NCBI GenBank assembly: GCA_910588435.1
Contig: CAJUPL010000012.1
Location: 17,822-46,899, forward strand
Reading direction: 5' to 3'
DNA: 29,078 nt
From: an uncultured Eggerthellaceae bacterium
GTDB lineage: Bacteria; Actinomycetota; Coriobacteriia; Coriobacteriales; Eggerthellaceae
Of this stretch, positions 20,855 through 29,078 are shown piece by piece. The notes under the pieces were generated by a model, which made no database searches, was not told the DNA's origin, and was given only the letters and a program-made list of their open reading frames with translations. The position numbers were made by a program, and so were the translations under genes. The number at the start of each line of letters is the position of its first letter. The stretch's first letter is position 1.

Positions 20855-23809
20855 ATGGCATCTGGAAACTCCAAGATGATCAGGAACCGGATCATAGCCA
20901 TCATCGCAGCCGCCGCAGTGGTCATTGCGGCGCTGTTCGCGTTCATGGGCGTCAACACTGAGCGCATCGTGTCTCAGAACGGCGAATACCTGGAAACGTC
21001 TACCGGCCAGACTGCACGCCGCGTGGATGACCTGTTCGCGAACTCCCTTCGCAACGTGCAATCCGCGGCAAGCGTGTACGGCAATTCCCTCACCGGCCCC
21101 AACGTGGACCCAATGGCCGCCGTGAACATCCTTGACCTCTCCCAGTTCGACCACTCGTTCTTCATCACGACCGAGGGCATGGCCTACAACCGTGACGGCC
21201 GCGTGGAAAGCGCGCTTGACCGCACGTACTACGACGAGGGCATCAAGGGCAACAGCGGCATCTGCTTCATCGACAACGCAATCTTCGACGGCCAGAACGT
21301 GCTCAGCTTCTACGCGCCGGTCTTCTATGAGAACGAAGTGGTGGGCATCATCTCCTGCGTCTACCGTGAGTCCACGCTGACGGACTACATGAGCACCTCC
21401 TTCTATGACCAGCAGACGCCAACGTATCTCTGCCAGCCCGACGGTGAGATCATCGCGAAGGCCGCTCAGAACGATTTCGGCGCGCGCACCATAGATGAGG
21501 CGTTCGCGAACGAAGACCTGCAGGGCATCAGCATCCAGCAGATGAACGCAGACATCGCCAACGGCGAATCCACCAGCCTCACCTACACCACCTCAGAGGG
21601 CACGGGCAACACCTACCTTCTCAAGCTGGCCTCGTTCGACATGATGCTGATCCGCTCCTTCCCGGCATCCGTCACCAACGAGATGCTCATGAACGCGAAC
21701 ATCTCCGGCGTGATCTTGGTGGGCGGCGTGCTGCTGGCGGCGCTTCTGATCATCATCGTGCTGGTGGTGCAGTCCCGCAAGCAGAACAAGGAGCTCCTGC
21801 TTGAGCGCCAGGCGGCAACGCGCATCATAGATGCCTCAACCAATCTCTTCAGCCGCCTGCTCCTGGTTGACCTTGAGGATGACGAATATGAGTACCTGAA
21901 GGCCTACCAGCTTGACAGCAATGTGCCGGTGCGCGGCAAGTACTCTGAGCTGCGCAAGTTCTGGGAGAGCACGGCTGCTGACTCTGACAGGGACACGGTG
22001 ATCCAGTACTCATCCCCGGACTTCCTGCGCGATGAGCTCAAGCCCGGCGTGCCGTTCCTCCAGTATGAGTACCGCTCTCACCGCGAGAAAGGGGAGTTCT
22101 GGCTGCAGATGTCAGAGCTCTGCGTTGAGCGTGATGAGAACGACAAGCCTAAGAGGGTGCTGATCACGGTGCAAGACGTGACGGATGCCAAGGCTCAAGA
22201 GCTTGCGAACCACACCGCGCTTGAGGAGGCCTTCCAGGCCGCGGAGTACGCCAGCCAGGCGAAGTCTGACTTCCTGAACTCCATGAGCCACGACATCCGC
22301 ACGCCGATGAACTCCATCATGGGCATGACAGCCATAGCTAGCATGCACGTGGATGATACGGAGCGCGTGAAGGAGTGCCTCTCCAACATCACGTCTGCCA
22401 GCAAGCACCTTCTCGGTCTCATCAACGAGGTGCTTGACATGGCCAAGATCGAATCCGGCGCCATCACCCTGTCTGAGGAGGCGTTCGATCTGCCGGAGAC
22501 CATGGAGAGCCTGCTCACCATCGTGCATCCGCAGATCTTGGCGAAGGACCAGAACCTGAAGGTGGATCTGGTGGGCATCCAGCATGAGCACGTGATCGGT
22601 GACCCAACCCGCCTGCAGCAGGTGTTCGTGAACATCATCGGCAACTCCATCAAGTTCACGCCGAACGGCGGCGACATCACGCTCCGCATAGAGGAGCTGC
22701 CAAGTCGCATAGCTGATTGCGCGTGCTACGAATTCACGTTCTCAGACACGGGCTGCGGCATGAGCCCTGAGTTCCTTGAAACGGTGTTCGAGCCGTTCAC
22801 GCGTGCGAATGACTCGCGCGTGACCAAGGTTGAGGGCACGGGCCTTGGAATGTCCATCGTGAAGAGCGTGGTCAACCTGATGAACGGCACCATCGACGTT
22901 GAGAGCGAAGAGGGCGTGGGCACCACCTTCACGGTGACTGTGCACTTGAAGCTGCGCGACGGCGCCGAGGAAGACCTGACTGACCTGCAGGATGTCCGCA
23001 TCCTGGTGGTGGATGATGACGACATCGCGTGCGAGGCAGCATGCGCCATGCTTGACAGCATCGGCATGCGTGCCGAGTTCTCGCTCTCAGGCGCTGAGGG
23101 CGTTGAGCATGTGGTGGAAGCGGACGTGTCAGATGACCCGTTCCGCGCCGTCATCCTTGATTGGCAGATGCCTGGCATGAGCGGCATCGAGGTTGCGCGC
23201 GCCATCCGCGAGCGCATCTCCGGCCGCATCCCCATCATCATCTTCTCCGGCTATGACTGGTCAATGATCGAGCAAGAGGCCCGCAACGTGGGCGTTGACG
23301 CATTCATCTCCAAGCCGCTGTTCCGCACGCGCCTGATCCAGGTGCTGAAGGAGCTGATCTCTGGCAAGGTGATGGACCCAACAAGCGAAGCGGCCATGCT
23401 TGAGGAGTGCAGCTTCGAAGGCAGGCGCATCCTGCTCACGGAAGACAACGAGATGGCAGCCGCCATCGCGGAGGAGATCATCGGCATGACGGGCGCAGAC
23501 GTTGAGCGCGCGCGTGACGGCAAGCAATCCTATGAGATGGTCAGGGATCATGAGCCTGGCTACTATGACCTGGTGCTGATGGACATCCAGATGCCGGTCA
23601 TGAACGGCTACGAGGCCACTAAGGCCATCCGCGGCGAGGCCATATCGCGCCCAGACATGGGTGAGATCCCCATCATCGCGCTGTCAGCAGACGCGTTCGC
23701 AGACGACGTGAAGCGCTCCGAGTCCGCGGGCATGAACGCGCACATGGCAAAGCCGCTTGAGATCGAGCCTTTGGTCCGCACGCTCAAGCAATGGCTCCTT
23801 GAGGACTAG
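20855..23809 (+). CDS. Hybrid sensor histidine kinase with two receiver domains
   Basis: A 984-residue membrane kinase. Transmembrane helix 1 is at about 11-31. An extracytoplasmic sensor of about 250 residues (dCache-like by length and layout) follows, then helix 2 at about 285-308 and a PAS-like region at about 330-445. The dimerisation domain has His479 in SHDIRTPMNS. The ATPase domain has NIIGNSIKF, SDTGCGM and GTGLGMS boxes. Receiver 1 has Asp769 in ILDWQMPGMSG, and receiver 2 has Asp910 in LMDIQMPVMNG. GGGAAGGA precedes the ATG. With the Hpt and response regulator upstream it makes a His-Asp-His-Asp relay. The signal is unknown. Only ten bases separate it from the lipoprotein gene. Confidence 0.93.
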   Translation: MASGNSKMIRNRIIAIIAAAAVVIAALFAFMGVNTERIVSQNGEYLETSTGQTARRVDDLFANSLRNVQSAASVYGNSLTGPNVDPMAAVNILDLSQFDHSFFITTEGMAYNRDGRVESALDRTYYDEGIKGNSGICFIDNAIFDGQNVLSFYAPVFYENEVVGIISCVYRESTLTDYMSTSFYDQQTPTYLCQPDGEIIAKAAQNDFGARTIDEAFANEDLQGISIQQMNADIANGESTSLTYTTSEGTGNTYLLKLASFDMMLIRSFPASVTNEMLMNANISGVILVGGVLLAALLIIIVLVVQSRKQNKELLLERQAATRIIDASTNLFSRLLLVDLEDDEYEYLKAYQLDSNVPVRGKYSELRKFWESTAADSDRDTVIQYSSPDFLRDELKPGVPFLQYEYRSHREKGEFWLQMSELCVERDENDKPKRVLITVQDVTDAKAQELANHTALEEAFQAAEYASQAKSDFLNSMSHDIRTPMNSIMGMTAIASMHVDDTERVKECLSNITSASKHLLGLINEVLDMAKIESGAITLSEEAFDLPETMESLLTIVHPQILAKDQNLKVDLVGIQHEHVIGDPTRLQQVFVNIIGNSIKFTPNGGDITLRIEELPSRIADCACYEFTFSDTGCGMSPEFLETVFEPFTRANDSRVTKVEGTGLGMSIVKSVVNLMNGTIDVESEEGVGTTFTVTVHLKLRDGAEEDLTDLQDVRILVVDDDDIACEAACAMLDSIGMRAEFSLSGAEGVEHVVEADVSDDPFRAVILDWQMPGMSGIEVARAIRERISGRIPIIIFSGYDWSMIEQEARNVGVDAFISKPLFRTRLIQVLKELISGKVMDPTSEAAMLEECSFEGRRILLTEDNEMAAAIAEEIIGMTGADVERARDGKQSYEMVRDHEPGYYDLVLMDIQMPVMNGYEATKAIRGEAISRPDMGEIPIIALSADAFADDVKRSESAGMNAHMAKPLEIEPLVRTLKQWLLED

Positions 23810-23819
23810 AAGGACTAGA

Positions 23820-24836
23820 TTGCGAAAGCGCTTAAGGAACATAGTCATCCCGCTGGTTGCTGCGGTCACGCTTGCCGTGATCGCAGCGTTCGCGTTGGCG
23901 GGGTGCTCAGGTGACGCGAACGCCAGCGGCGGCTCGTCAGGCGCGCAGCCGGGGCCTGCAGCTAGCCCTTCAGGCGCCAGCGGCAGCAGCGGCGGCGGTC
24001 AAGACGGCAGCACGTCTGGCCCCGCGTATTCAGAGCCCACGCAGGTGCTCCTCTCCCCGTTCTCTGAGGCAGAGGCGGAACCCGTTCGCGGGGGATACAT
24101 AGATGTGAGCCACGTGGATGAGGGCTACGCGGCGGCGTCTTGTGTGTCAGACCGCAGGCTGAAGCTGCAGGTGGTGAACGGGCAGAACTCTTACAACTAT
24201 GACCTGCCGTCAGATGGCACGCCCATCGTGGTGCCCATGAACATGGGGGACGGGCAGTATCAGATCCGCGTGATGGCGAACACGTCCGGCTCAAGCTATG
24301 CAGAGCTTGGCAGCGTTTCTGCTGATGTGCAGCTGGAGTCTGAGTTCGCGCCGTATCTGCGCCCCAGCATGTTCTGTGACTACACGGCTGACAGCGCGGC
24401 TGTGGCAAAGGCGCGTGAGCTTGCGGCTGGCGCCACGAACGAGGGGGACGTGGTTCGCGCCATCTATGACTGGATGACGGCCAACGTCACCTATGACACA
24501 GGCAAGGCGGCGCAGCTTGCAAGCGCCACCGGGTATGTGCCTGACCCAGACACCACCCTTCAAGAGAAGACGGGCATCTGCTTTGATTACGCGTCCCTGG
24601 CGGCGGCCATGTTCCGCAGCCTTGGGATCCCGTGCAAGATCATGACCGGCTATGTGGACCCGGGTGACATCTATCACGCGTGGAACCTCATATATATAGA
24701 TGGCCAGTGGGTCAGCGCTGAGATCACGGTTGACGCTGACGAATGGAGCCGGATAGACCTGACTTTTGCCGCTGATGATGAAGGCGTGAGCGGCGCTTCA
24801 GACAATGTTAGCTACACTGACAGATACACGTATTAA
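23820..24836 (+). CDS. Transglutaminase-like lipoprotein
   Basis: A 338-residue secreted lipoprotein: signal peptide ending in LAGC (Cys29), a Gly/Ser/Ala-rich linker to about residue 70, a beta-rich region, and a transglutaminase/protease-like core. Cys254 in KTGICFDYASL and His286 in YHAWN are the expected catalytic pair; the third acidic residue is unclear (Asp305 or Asp313). Such domains cross-link, cleave or modify proteins outside the cell. The TTG start is chosen because AGAAGGA lies just before it and it gives a clean signal peptide; an overlapping longer frame does not. It lies between the kinase and pilus genes with gaps of 10 and 21 bp, so a role on pilins or the cell surface is inferred. 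Confidence 0.83.
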   Translation: MRKRLRNIVIPLVAAVTLAVIAAFALAGCSGDANASGGSSGAQPGPAASPSGASGSSGGGQDGSTSGPAYSEPTQVLLSPFSEAEAEPVRGGYIDVSHVDEGYAAASCVSDRRLKLQVVNGQNSYNYDLPSDGTPIVVPMNMGDGQYQIRVMANTSGSSYAELGSVSADVQLESEFAPYLRPSMFCDYTADSAAVAKARELAAGATNEGDVVRAIYDWMTANVTYDTGKAAQLASATGYVPDPDTTLQEKTGICFDYASLAAAMFRSLGIPCKIMTGYVDPGDIYHAWNLIYIDGQWVSAEITVDADEWSRIDLTFAADDEGVSGASDNVSYTDRYTY

Positions 24837-24857
24837 GGCAGGAGAGGTAGTGCGCCC

Positions 24858-25916
24858 ATGACGAAGGGGATGCTCAGCAGCGCAGATTGCGCCACGTTCT
24901 TCGAGAACGTGGGCAGCATGATATCGGTAGGAGTGCAAGCGGACGAGGCGGTGTTCATCATCGCGGACGCGCAAGCCGGTGAGGACGACGCCCTGAAGTC
25001 CGTCAGCATGGAGGTCTACCGCTCCTTGCTCACTGGCACCTCCCTTGCGCGCGCCATGGAGGCCACCGGCCGCTTCCCGCAGCAGGCGGTTGCCATCGTG
25101 CACGCCGGTGAGCGCTCTGGTCACGTTGACAGCACGCTGGCCTCGCTGGCGGAATACTACGACGAGGAGTCCCGCCTGCATTCGAAGGTGCGCACATCCG
25201 TCACCTATCCCTGTGTGATGCTCTGCGTGCTCACCATCGTGATGGCGTTCACGGTTGGCGCCATCCTCCCCGTGTTCGAAAGCGTGTATGAGGGCATGGC
25301 CGGATCGCTTGCAACATCGTCGTTCAGCGCTGTGAACGTTGCGGTCATCATCGGCTGGGTTGCGCTGGTCATCACGCTGATCGTCACGCTGGTGGCGCTC
25401 TGCGCGTTCATCGCCAGCGGCACGGAAGGCGGCCGCCGCGCCATCATGGGCGTGGCACAGAAGCTCCCCGGCATCAAGCACGTGCTGTATGACATTGAGC
25501 TCTCCCGCTTCATCGCGGTGCTCTCCGCATTCACCGCCGCCGGTCAGAACACAGACGACGCCGTGGGCAGCGCGCTTGCCACCGTTCAGGGTGACATCCT
25601 GAAGGCAAAGGTCACGCAAGCATACGGCTCCATGATGGAACCCGTTCGCGCCAACAGCCTGACGCAGGCGTTCTCAAGCTTCGGCGTCCTAGACGTGGCG
25701 AACATGCGCAAGCTCACATTCGGCCTGCGCTCTGGAAGCCTGGATGGTGTGCTGATGTCCATCTCTGAGACGCTGTTCAATGACGCCATCGACGACATGG
25801 ATGACATCCTTGACCGCGTTGAGCCCGTGCTCTCCGGTTTCGTCACGCTGGCTGTGGGCGTCACGCTGATAGCCGTGATGCTCCCGCTGATCGGCATGAT
25901 GGGCGCGATAGGCTAG
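24858..25916 (+). CDS. pilC: Type IV pilus / type II secretion platform protein (PilC/GspF)
   Basis: Inner-membrane platform that couples the assembly ATPases to pilin polymerisation. The 352-residue protein has two T2SSF domains (about 10-135 and 215-340), with the signature VAIVHAGERSGHVDSTLASLAEYYD in the first and membrane helices around 110-140, 155-185 and 320-350. It is slightly shorter than typical 400-residue relatives, with a trimmed N-terminus. Pilin-like genes and pilT follow in the same run. An AGGAGAGG-type site precedes the ATG. Confidence 0.9.
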   Translation: MTKGMLSSADCATFFENVGSMISVGVQADEAVFIIADAQAGEDDALKSVSMEVYRSLLTGTSLARAMEATGRFPQQAVAIVHAGERSGHVDSTLASLAEYYDEESRLHSKVRTSVTYPCVMLCVLTIVMAFTVGAILPVFESVYEGMAGSLATSSFSAVNVAVIIGWVALVITLIVTLVALCAFIASGTEGGRRAIMGVAQKLPGIKHVLYDIELSRFIAVLSAFTAAGQNTDDAVGSALATVQGDILKAKVTQAYGSMMEPVRANSLTQAFSSFGVLDVANMRKLTFGLRSGSLDGVLMSISETLFNDAIDDMDDILDRVEPVLSGFVTLAVGVTLIAVMLPLIGMMGAIG

Positions 25917-25918
25917 GC

Positions 25919-26230
25919 ATGAAGAGCAAGCGTTCCACAGAGCTTGGCGAAGAGGTCTTGCTGGCCATCTTCGCGGTGATGGCAGTGGTGGCCATATGGG
26001 CGTACTCTGGCGTTGCCGGGCACATCGCCCTTGAGCAGGGCGCGGTCACGCTGCGCCAAACGGTGCTCGACGCCGCCATGCAGTGCATGGCCATCGAGGG
26101 CGCGTACCCGGACAGCCTTGAGCATCTTGAGAAGGAGTATGGTGTTGTGGTGAACAGGGATGATTACGTGGTCTCCTATGAGGCGTTCGCTGCGAACATG
26201 CTCCCAACAGTGCAGGTGATCCCACGATGA
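25919..26230 (+). CDS. Small membrane protein of pilus operon
   Basis: A 103-residue protein with one N-terminal hydrophobic helix (about 11-35) followed by a soluble part beginning VLDAAMQCMAIEGAYPDSLEH, which resembles pseudopilin-like proteins near pilus genes in Gram-positive bacteria. There is no clear prepilin peptidase site with Glu at position 5. It starts two bases after the pilC stop and its own stop overlaps the next ATG. I cannot assign a precise function. Confidence 0.75.
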   Translation: MKSKRSTELGEEVLLAIFAVMAVVAIWAYSGVAGHIALEQGAVTLRQTVLDAAMQCMAIEGAYPDSLEHLEKEYGVVVNRDDYVVSYEAFAANMLPTVQVIPR

Positions 26231-26724
26231 CCCGGCAAGCACATAAGAGCGCGGAGGCAAGGACGAAGGGCATAGCGCCCGTGCTCCTGTTCGCACTGTT
26301 CATGATCATCCTTTTGACCACGCTGATCTGCGGCCTGTCTGCTTACGCGGCCGAGGTCAACAGGTCAGACGCTTCCAAGGAGAGCCGCATTGCTGCAGGC
26401 GCGCTAACGAACATGGTGCGCGGCGCTGACTCTGAGGGGTGCATCTCATCTGCGGACGGCCCGGAAGGCAAGGCGCTGGTGCTGCTTGATCGCACGTCCT
26501 CTGACGTGTTCGAAACGCGCATCTACCTGTATGACGGGAACCTGGTGCAAGAGCAGGTGATCGAAGGCGCCAAGTACGATCCGGAAGGCGCGGTGCCCAT
26601 GTTCGAAACGGACACCTTCTCCTTCCAGCTGACCGGGAACCTGCTCACCTTGACCACAGACTCTGGCTCTGTGGATGTTGACCTTAGAAGCGTGCACCCT
26701 GACATCCGGGAGGTGAGCGCTTGA
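26227..26724 (+). CDS. Pilin-like membrane protein (possible minor pilin)
   Basis: A 165-residue protein with a short positive N-terminus, KG followed by the helix IAPVLLFALFMIILLTTLI, and a beta-rich C-terminal domain. The layout is like a prepilin with the G cleavage residue but Leu at the usual Glu5 position, as in GspK-type tip pseudopilins. Its ATG overlaps the previous stop (ATGA). Family membership is an inference from size, position and layout. Confidence 0.7.
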   Translation: MTRQAHKSAEARTKGIAPVLLFALFMIILLTTLICGLSAYAAEVNRSDASKESRIAAGALTNMVRGADSEGCISSADGPEGKALVLLDRTSSDVFETRIYLYDGNLVQEQVIEGAKYDPEGAVPMFETDTFSFQLTGNLLTLTTDSGSVDVDLRSVHPDIREVSA

Positions 26725-27140
26725 TGGCAACCATGAGCTTTGCAACCGGCACATCCCGAAGGGTCCGCAAGAAGAGCGCATCTTTCGGAACGTACCTGGC
26801 CGAGGCGCTGTTCCTGCTGGTGTGCGTGCTGATCCTGCTCTCTGTCACGGTCACGTTGTTCGCATTCTCGGCCGTGACGTCAACTGAGTCTCAGCGCCAG
26901 CAGCAAGCTGTGAACCTGGCGCAAACGTACGCTGAGCGCTTCGCCGATGATCCGGTGGGCATGAAGGCCGTCTCATATGAGGATGACTTCCATATCCAGT
27001 GCGATGTAGTGGCGCACCCGCAGAACGCGGGCACGCTCTACAGGGCTGTCATCAGCGTGGACGATCAAGCTGGTCAGGCGTATCAGCTGACAACGTCCAC
27101 ATACGTGTCTGAGCGGAATGCACAGGAGAGCGCATCATGA
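26724..27140 (+). CDS. Prepilin-like protein with class III signal
   Basis: A 138-residue protein with a prepilin peptidase site: SFG followed by TYLAE, placing Glu at position 5, then a long hydrophobic helix (ALFLLVCVLILLSVTVTLF). The C-terminal part is a small beta-rich domain. It has the best pilin signature in the operon. The start codon shares one base with the previous stop (TGATG); GGGAGG is ten bases upstream. No major pilin longer than this is seen in the window. Confidence 0.8.
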   Translation: MATMSFATGTSRRVRKKSASFGTYLAEALFLLVCVLILLSVTVTLFAFSAVTSTESQRQQQAVNLAQTYAERFADDPVGMKAVSYEDDFHIQCDVVAHPQNAGTLYRAVISVDDQAGQAYQLTTSTYVSERNAQESAS

Positions 27141-27703
27141 GCCGGTCAGCATCAAGACGCCAAGCAACTCGCCTAGGCGCGCTCAGCATATTCGTCATAG
27201 TCATCGGGCTTTGCATCGCGGTGCTGTCCGTTCTATCCCTAGCATCATCTCAAGCAAGCGCCCGCCTGTCTGAGAAGCAGGCGGAATCCGTGCAGCAGAT
27301 GTACGATCTGGAGCAAGTGGGCCAGACGTTCTGCGCGCACCTTGATAGCTGGCTCAAAGCGCTGTCTGACAGCGGCGCGGATACGAACTCGGCCCTTCGC
27401 GTGCTCACCACCCGAGTGTCGGATGCGGCTGTTGAGTCAGCGTCATTCGTCACCCTTCGCGAAGGGGATGAGATCCAGGTATCCAACGCTGAGGTGCTGA
27501 TAGGCGCTGATTTCTCTACCATGACGGGCACTGACGCTGGAAGGTATCCAGGGGGTGCGTTCGTCACGTTCACGAACCAGGCGGGTCAGCAGCTGATCTG
27601 CACAGTGGGCATCACGCAGGATCTGGGGTACCAGGTCCTTGAATGGAAGATGACGCGGGCATGGAATGAAGATGCAGGCAACGAGAAGCTTTGGCAAGGC
27701 TAA
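27137..27703 (+). CDS. Pilus-operon membrane protein (DUF-type)
   Basis: A 188-residue protein with one N-terminal helix (RLG, then ALSIFVIVIGLCIAVLSVLS), a helical segment ARLSEKQAESVQQMYDLEQ and a beta-rich C-terminus. Like its neighbours it resembles a minor pilin but lacks Glu5. It overlaps the previous gene by ATGA. The function is unknown; its place suggests pilus assembly. Confidence 0.7.
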   Translation: MSRSASRRQATRLGALSIFVIVIGLCIAVLSVLSLASSQASARLSEKQAESVQQMYDLEQVGQTFCAHLDSWLKALSDSGADTNSALRVLTTRVSDAAVESASFVTLREGDEIQVSNAEVLIGADFSTMTGTDAGRYPGGAFVTFTNQAGQQLICTVGITQDLGYQVLEWKMTRAWNEDAGNEKLWQG

Positions 27704-27736
27704 GCTCTGAGTACACAGTTAAGGGGTTGAGGATCA

Positions 27737-28807
27737 ATGGATATCCAGCAGATGCTGACTGACGTGGTGGAGAACGGCGCTTCCGACGTCTTCGTGGTGG
27801 CGGGGCTGCCGCTCACGTACCGCATTGACGGCAGGCAGGTGCGCCGCGGCGAAGACGGCATGCGCCCTGTTGACACGGAGCAGATCGTGACCGCCATCTA
27901 TGACCTGGCGCGCCGTCCCATGAAGCAATTCATGGACTCCGTGAATCATGACGATGACTTCTCGTTCGCCATCCCGGGCACCGGCCGCTTCCGCGTGAAC
28001 GTGTTCCGCCAGCGCGGCAGCCTGGGCGCCATCATCCGCGTGATCCCGTTCCAGCTCCCAACTCCTGAGGCGTTCCACATCCCGCAGGAGGTCATGCGCC
28101 TGGCTGACCTCAAGAAGGGCCTTGTGCTGGTCACGGGACCTGCAGGCGCTGGCAAGTCATCTACGCTTGCGTGCCTGATAGATGACCTCAACAAGAACCG
28201 CTCCTCTCACATCATCACCATGGAGGACCCGATCGAATTCGTGCACTCTCACAAGAAGAGCATCGTCACGCAGCGCGAGGTGCCAACGGATGTTGCAACC
28301 TACGCTGAGGCTATGCGCTCTGCCATGCGCGAGGCTCCAGACATCCTGCTTCTGGGCGAGATGCGCGACGCTGAGACCATCGGCGCGGCCATGACCGCAG
28401 CCGAGATGGCGCAGCTCCTGTTCTCTACGCTGCACACCACAAGCGCGGCGAACACGATCGACCGCATCGTGGACGCTTTCCCTCCGAACCAGCAGCGACA
28501 GATCCGAATGCAGCTCTCCATGGTGCTGCAGGCTGTCATCAGCCAGCAGCTGGTGCCTACAGTGGATGGCGGCGTGGTGCCCGCGTTCGAGATAATGTAC
28601 GCAACCCCGGCCATCAGGAACCTGATCCGCGAGGAGAAGTCCCATCAGATAGACTCCCTGATAGCAGCCGGTGGCGAGCAAGGCATGCGCACCATGGACC
28701 AGAGCCTGTTCCAGCTTGCCGAGGCTGGCATCATCACGCAGGAAACGGCCCTCCAGCACGCCATCCACCAGGAAGCGCTGGCTAACCGCTTCAACTTGGC
28801 GAACTGA
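27737..28807 (+). CDS. pilT: Type IV pilus retraction ATPase PilT
   Basis: Hexameric cytoplasmic ATPase that disassembles pili and drives twitching motility, DNA uptake or surface sensing. The 356-residue protein has Walker A GPAGAGKS (134-141), the Asp box TMEDPIEFVH, Walker B-like LLGEMRDAET, the His box STLHTTSAANTIDRI and the AIRNLIRE motif that is specific to PilT. All catalytic signatures are intact. The gap from the previous gene is 33 bp, and it is the last gene of the run. No PilB assembly ATPase or prepilin peptidase is in the window, so these are probably elsewhere. The stop codon is part of an F3 repeat. Confidence 0.93.
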   Translation: MDIQQMLTDVVENGASDVFVVAGLPLTYRIDGRQVRRGEDGMRPVDTEQIVTAIYDLARRPMKQFMDSVNHDDDFSFAIPGTGRFRVNVFRQRGSLGAIIRVIPFQLPTPEAFHIPQEVMRLADLKKGLVLVTGPAGAGKSSTLACLIDDLNKNRSSHIITMEDPIEFVHSHKKSIVTQREVPTDVATYAEAMRSAMREAPDILLLGEMRDAETIGAAMTAAEMAQLLFSTLHTTSAANTIDRIVDAFPPNQQRQIRMQLSMVLQAVISQQLVPTVDGGVVPAFEIMYATPAIRNLIREEKSHQIDSLIAAGGEQGMRTMDQSLFQLAEAGIITQETALQHAIHQEALANRFNLAN

Positions 28808-28930
28808 CGCTGCGAAGCCACGGATGAACCTCATCTTGCCGCTCCAAGCGCTTCTTCTTCGTTGGACGAAGCCAACTCAGGCGCGCTTTCACGGCAATTT
28901 GAGGCTCCCCGTGGCTTCTCGCTTTCTTCC
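28805..28930 (+). repeat. F3 large hairpin repeat at pilT stop
   Basis: Starts with the pilT stop TGA and repeats the galE-end sequence with few changes. The outer stem is GCGAAGCCACGG (28812-28823) with CCGTGGCTTCTCGC (28909-28922), and the inner stems are the same. A diverged tail of about 80 bp leads to an F2 repeat, in the same order as after galE. Confidence 0.88.
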
Positions 28931-29013
28931 GTGTGTCTGAATCTCTTTCGATTCCGTCTGCCGCTCTGCCCAACCTGCTGCGCCTTCTTGGCTCCTGCCC
29001 CCAATCCGGTGTC

Positions 29014-29078
29014 GCGGGCACGTTGTGCCCGCTCCTTTTACTACGGCCTTTAACATCCCGCATTCGCTTTCACGCTCA
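29014..29078 (+). repeat. F2 repeat, copy g (cut by window end)
   Basis: Hairpin A is GCGGGCAC GTT GTGCCCGC (29014-29032), then the left arm of hairpin B. It is closest to copy a after galE. Confidence 0.8.

Overview
The window is high-GC chromosomal DNA of an actinobacterium. An actinobacterial-type integration host factor (mIHF), a molybdenum/tungsten gene set, an oleate hydratase and a type IV pilus operon together make a gut or rumen Coriobacteriia (Eggerthella/Slackia-like) my best guess. No rRNA or other taxon-defining marker is present, so the class is an inference. Coding density is interrupted by unusually large intergenic blocks packed with hairpin repeats.

Layout. 1-1446: repeat block and galE. 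1447-3527: repeats, twin hairpins with purine-rich loops, mihF with its terminator, more repeats. 3528-5492: a drug-exporter-type MFS protein fused to a CBS pair. 5493-14000: a molybdenum/tungsten locus. It holds a promoter and structured leader, a divergent moeA-like gene, a THEP1-like NTPase, a convergent molABC-like ABC operon, tRNA-Gly(CCC), a di-Mop molbindin, a stand-alone ModE-type DNA-binding domain, and a divergent HTH plus periplasmic-binding-like regulator. 14075-17072: an oleate hydratase gene framed by 277-bp inverted repeats that look identical. 17073-18313: a dense repeat block. 18314-28807: ten closely spaced + strand genes. These are a REC/HD-GYP/GGDEF response regulator, an Hpt protein, a hybrid histidine kinase, a transglutaminase-like lipoprotein, a GspF/PilC platform protein, four small membrane or pilin-like proteins and a PilT ATPase. 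28805-29078: a repeat block whose start matches the one after galE.

How the genes work together. In the molybdenum/tungsten locus, uptake (ABC), storage or buffering (Mop), cofactor maturation (MoeA-like) and two regulators are adjacent. The last operon joins a multistep phosphorelay with both c-di-GMP synthesis and breakdown motifs directly to pilus assembly and retraction genes.

The most unusual content is the repeats. I see four families, F1 to F4, built from hairpins. Within each family the linkers and loops are conserved while stem sequences change in a compensated way. In F1, seventeen of eighteen inner hairpins I read have a G-N-N-A tetraloop, and the other is a GATGA pentaloop. This points to selection on structure, as RNA or single-stranded DNA. 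Blocks often follow the order gene end, F3, F2, F1, next gene. No transposase is visible in the window, so how they spread is unknown.
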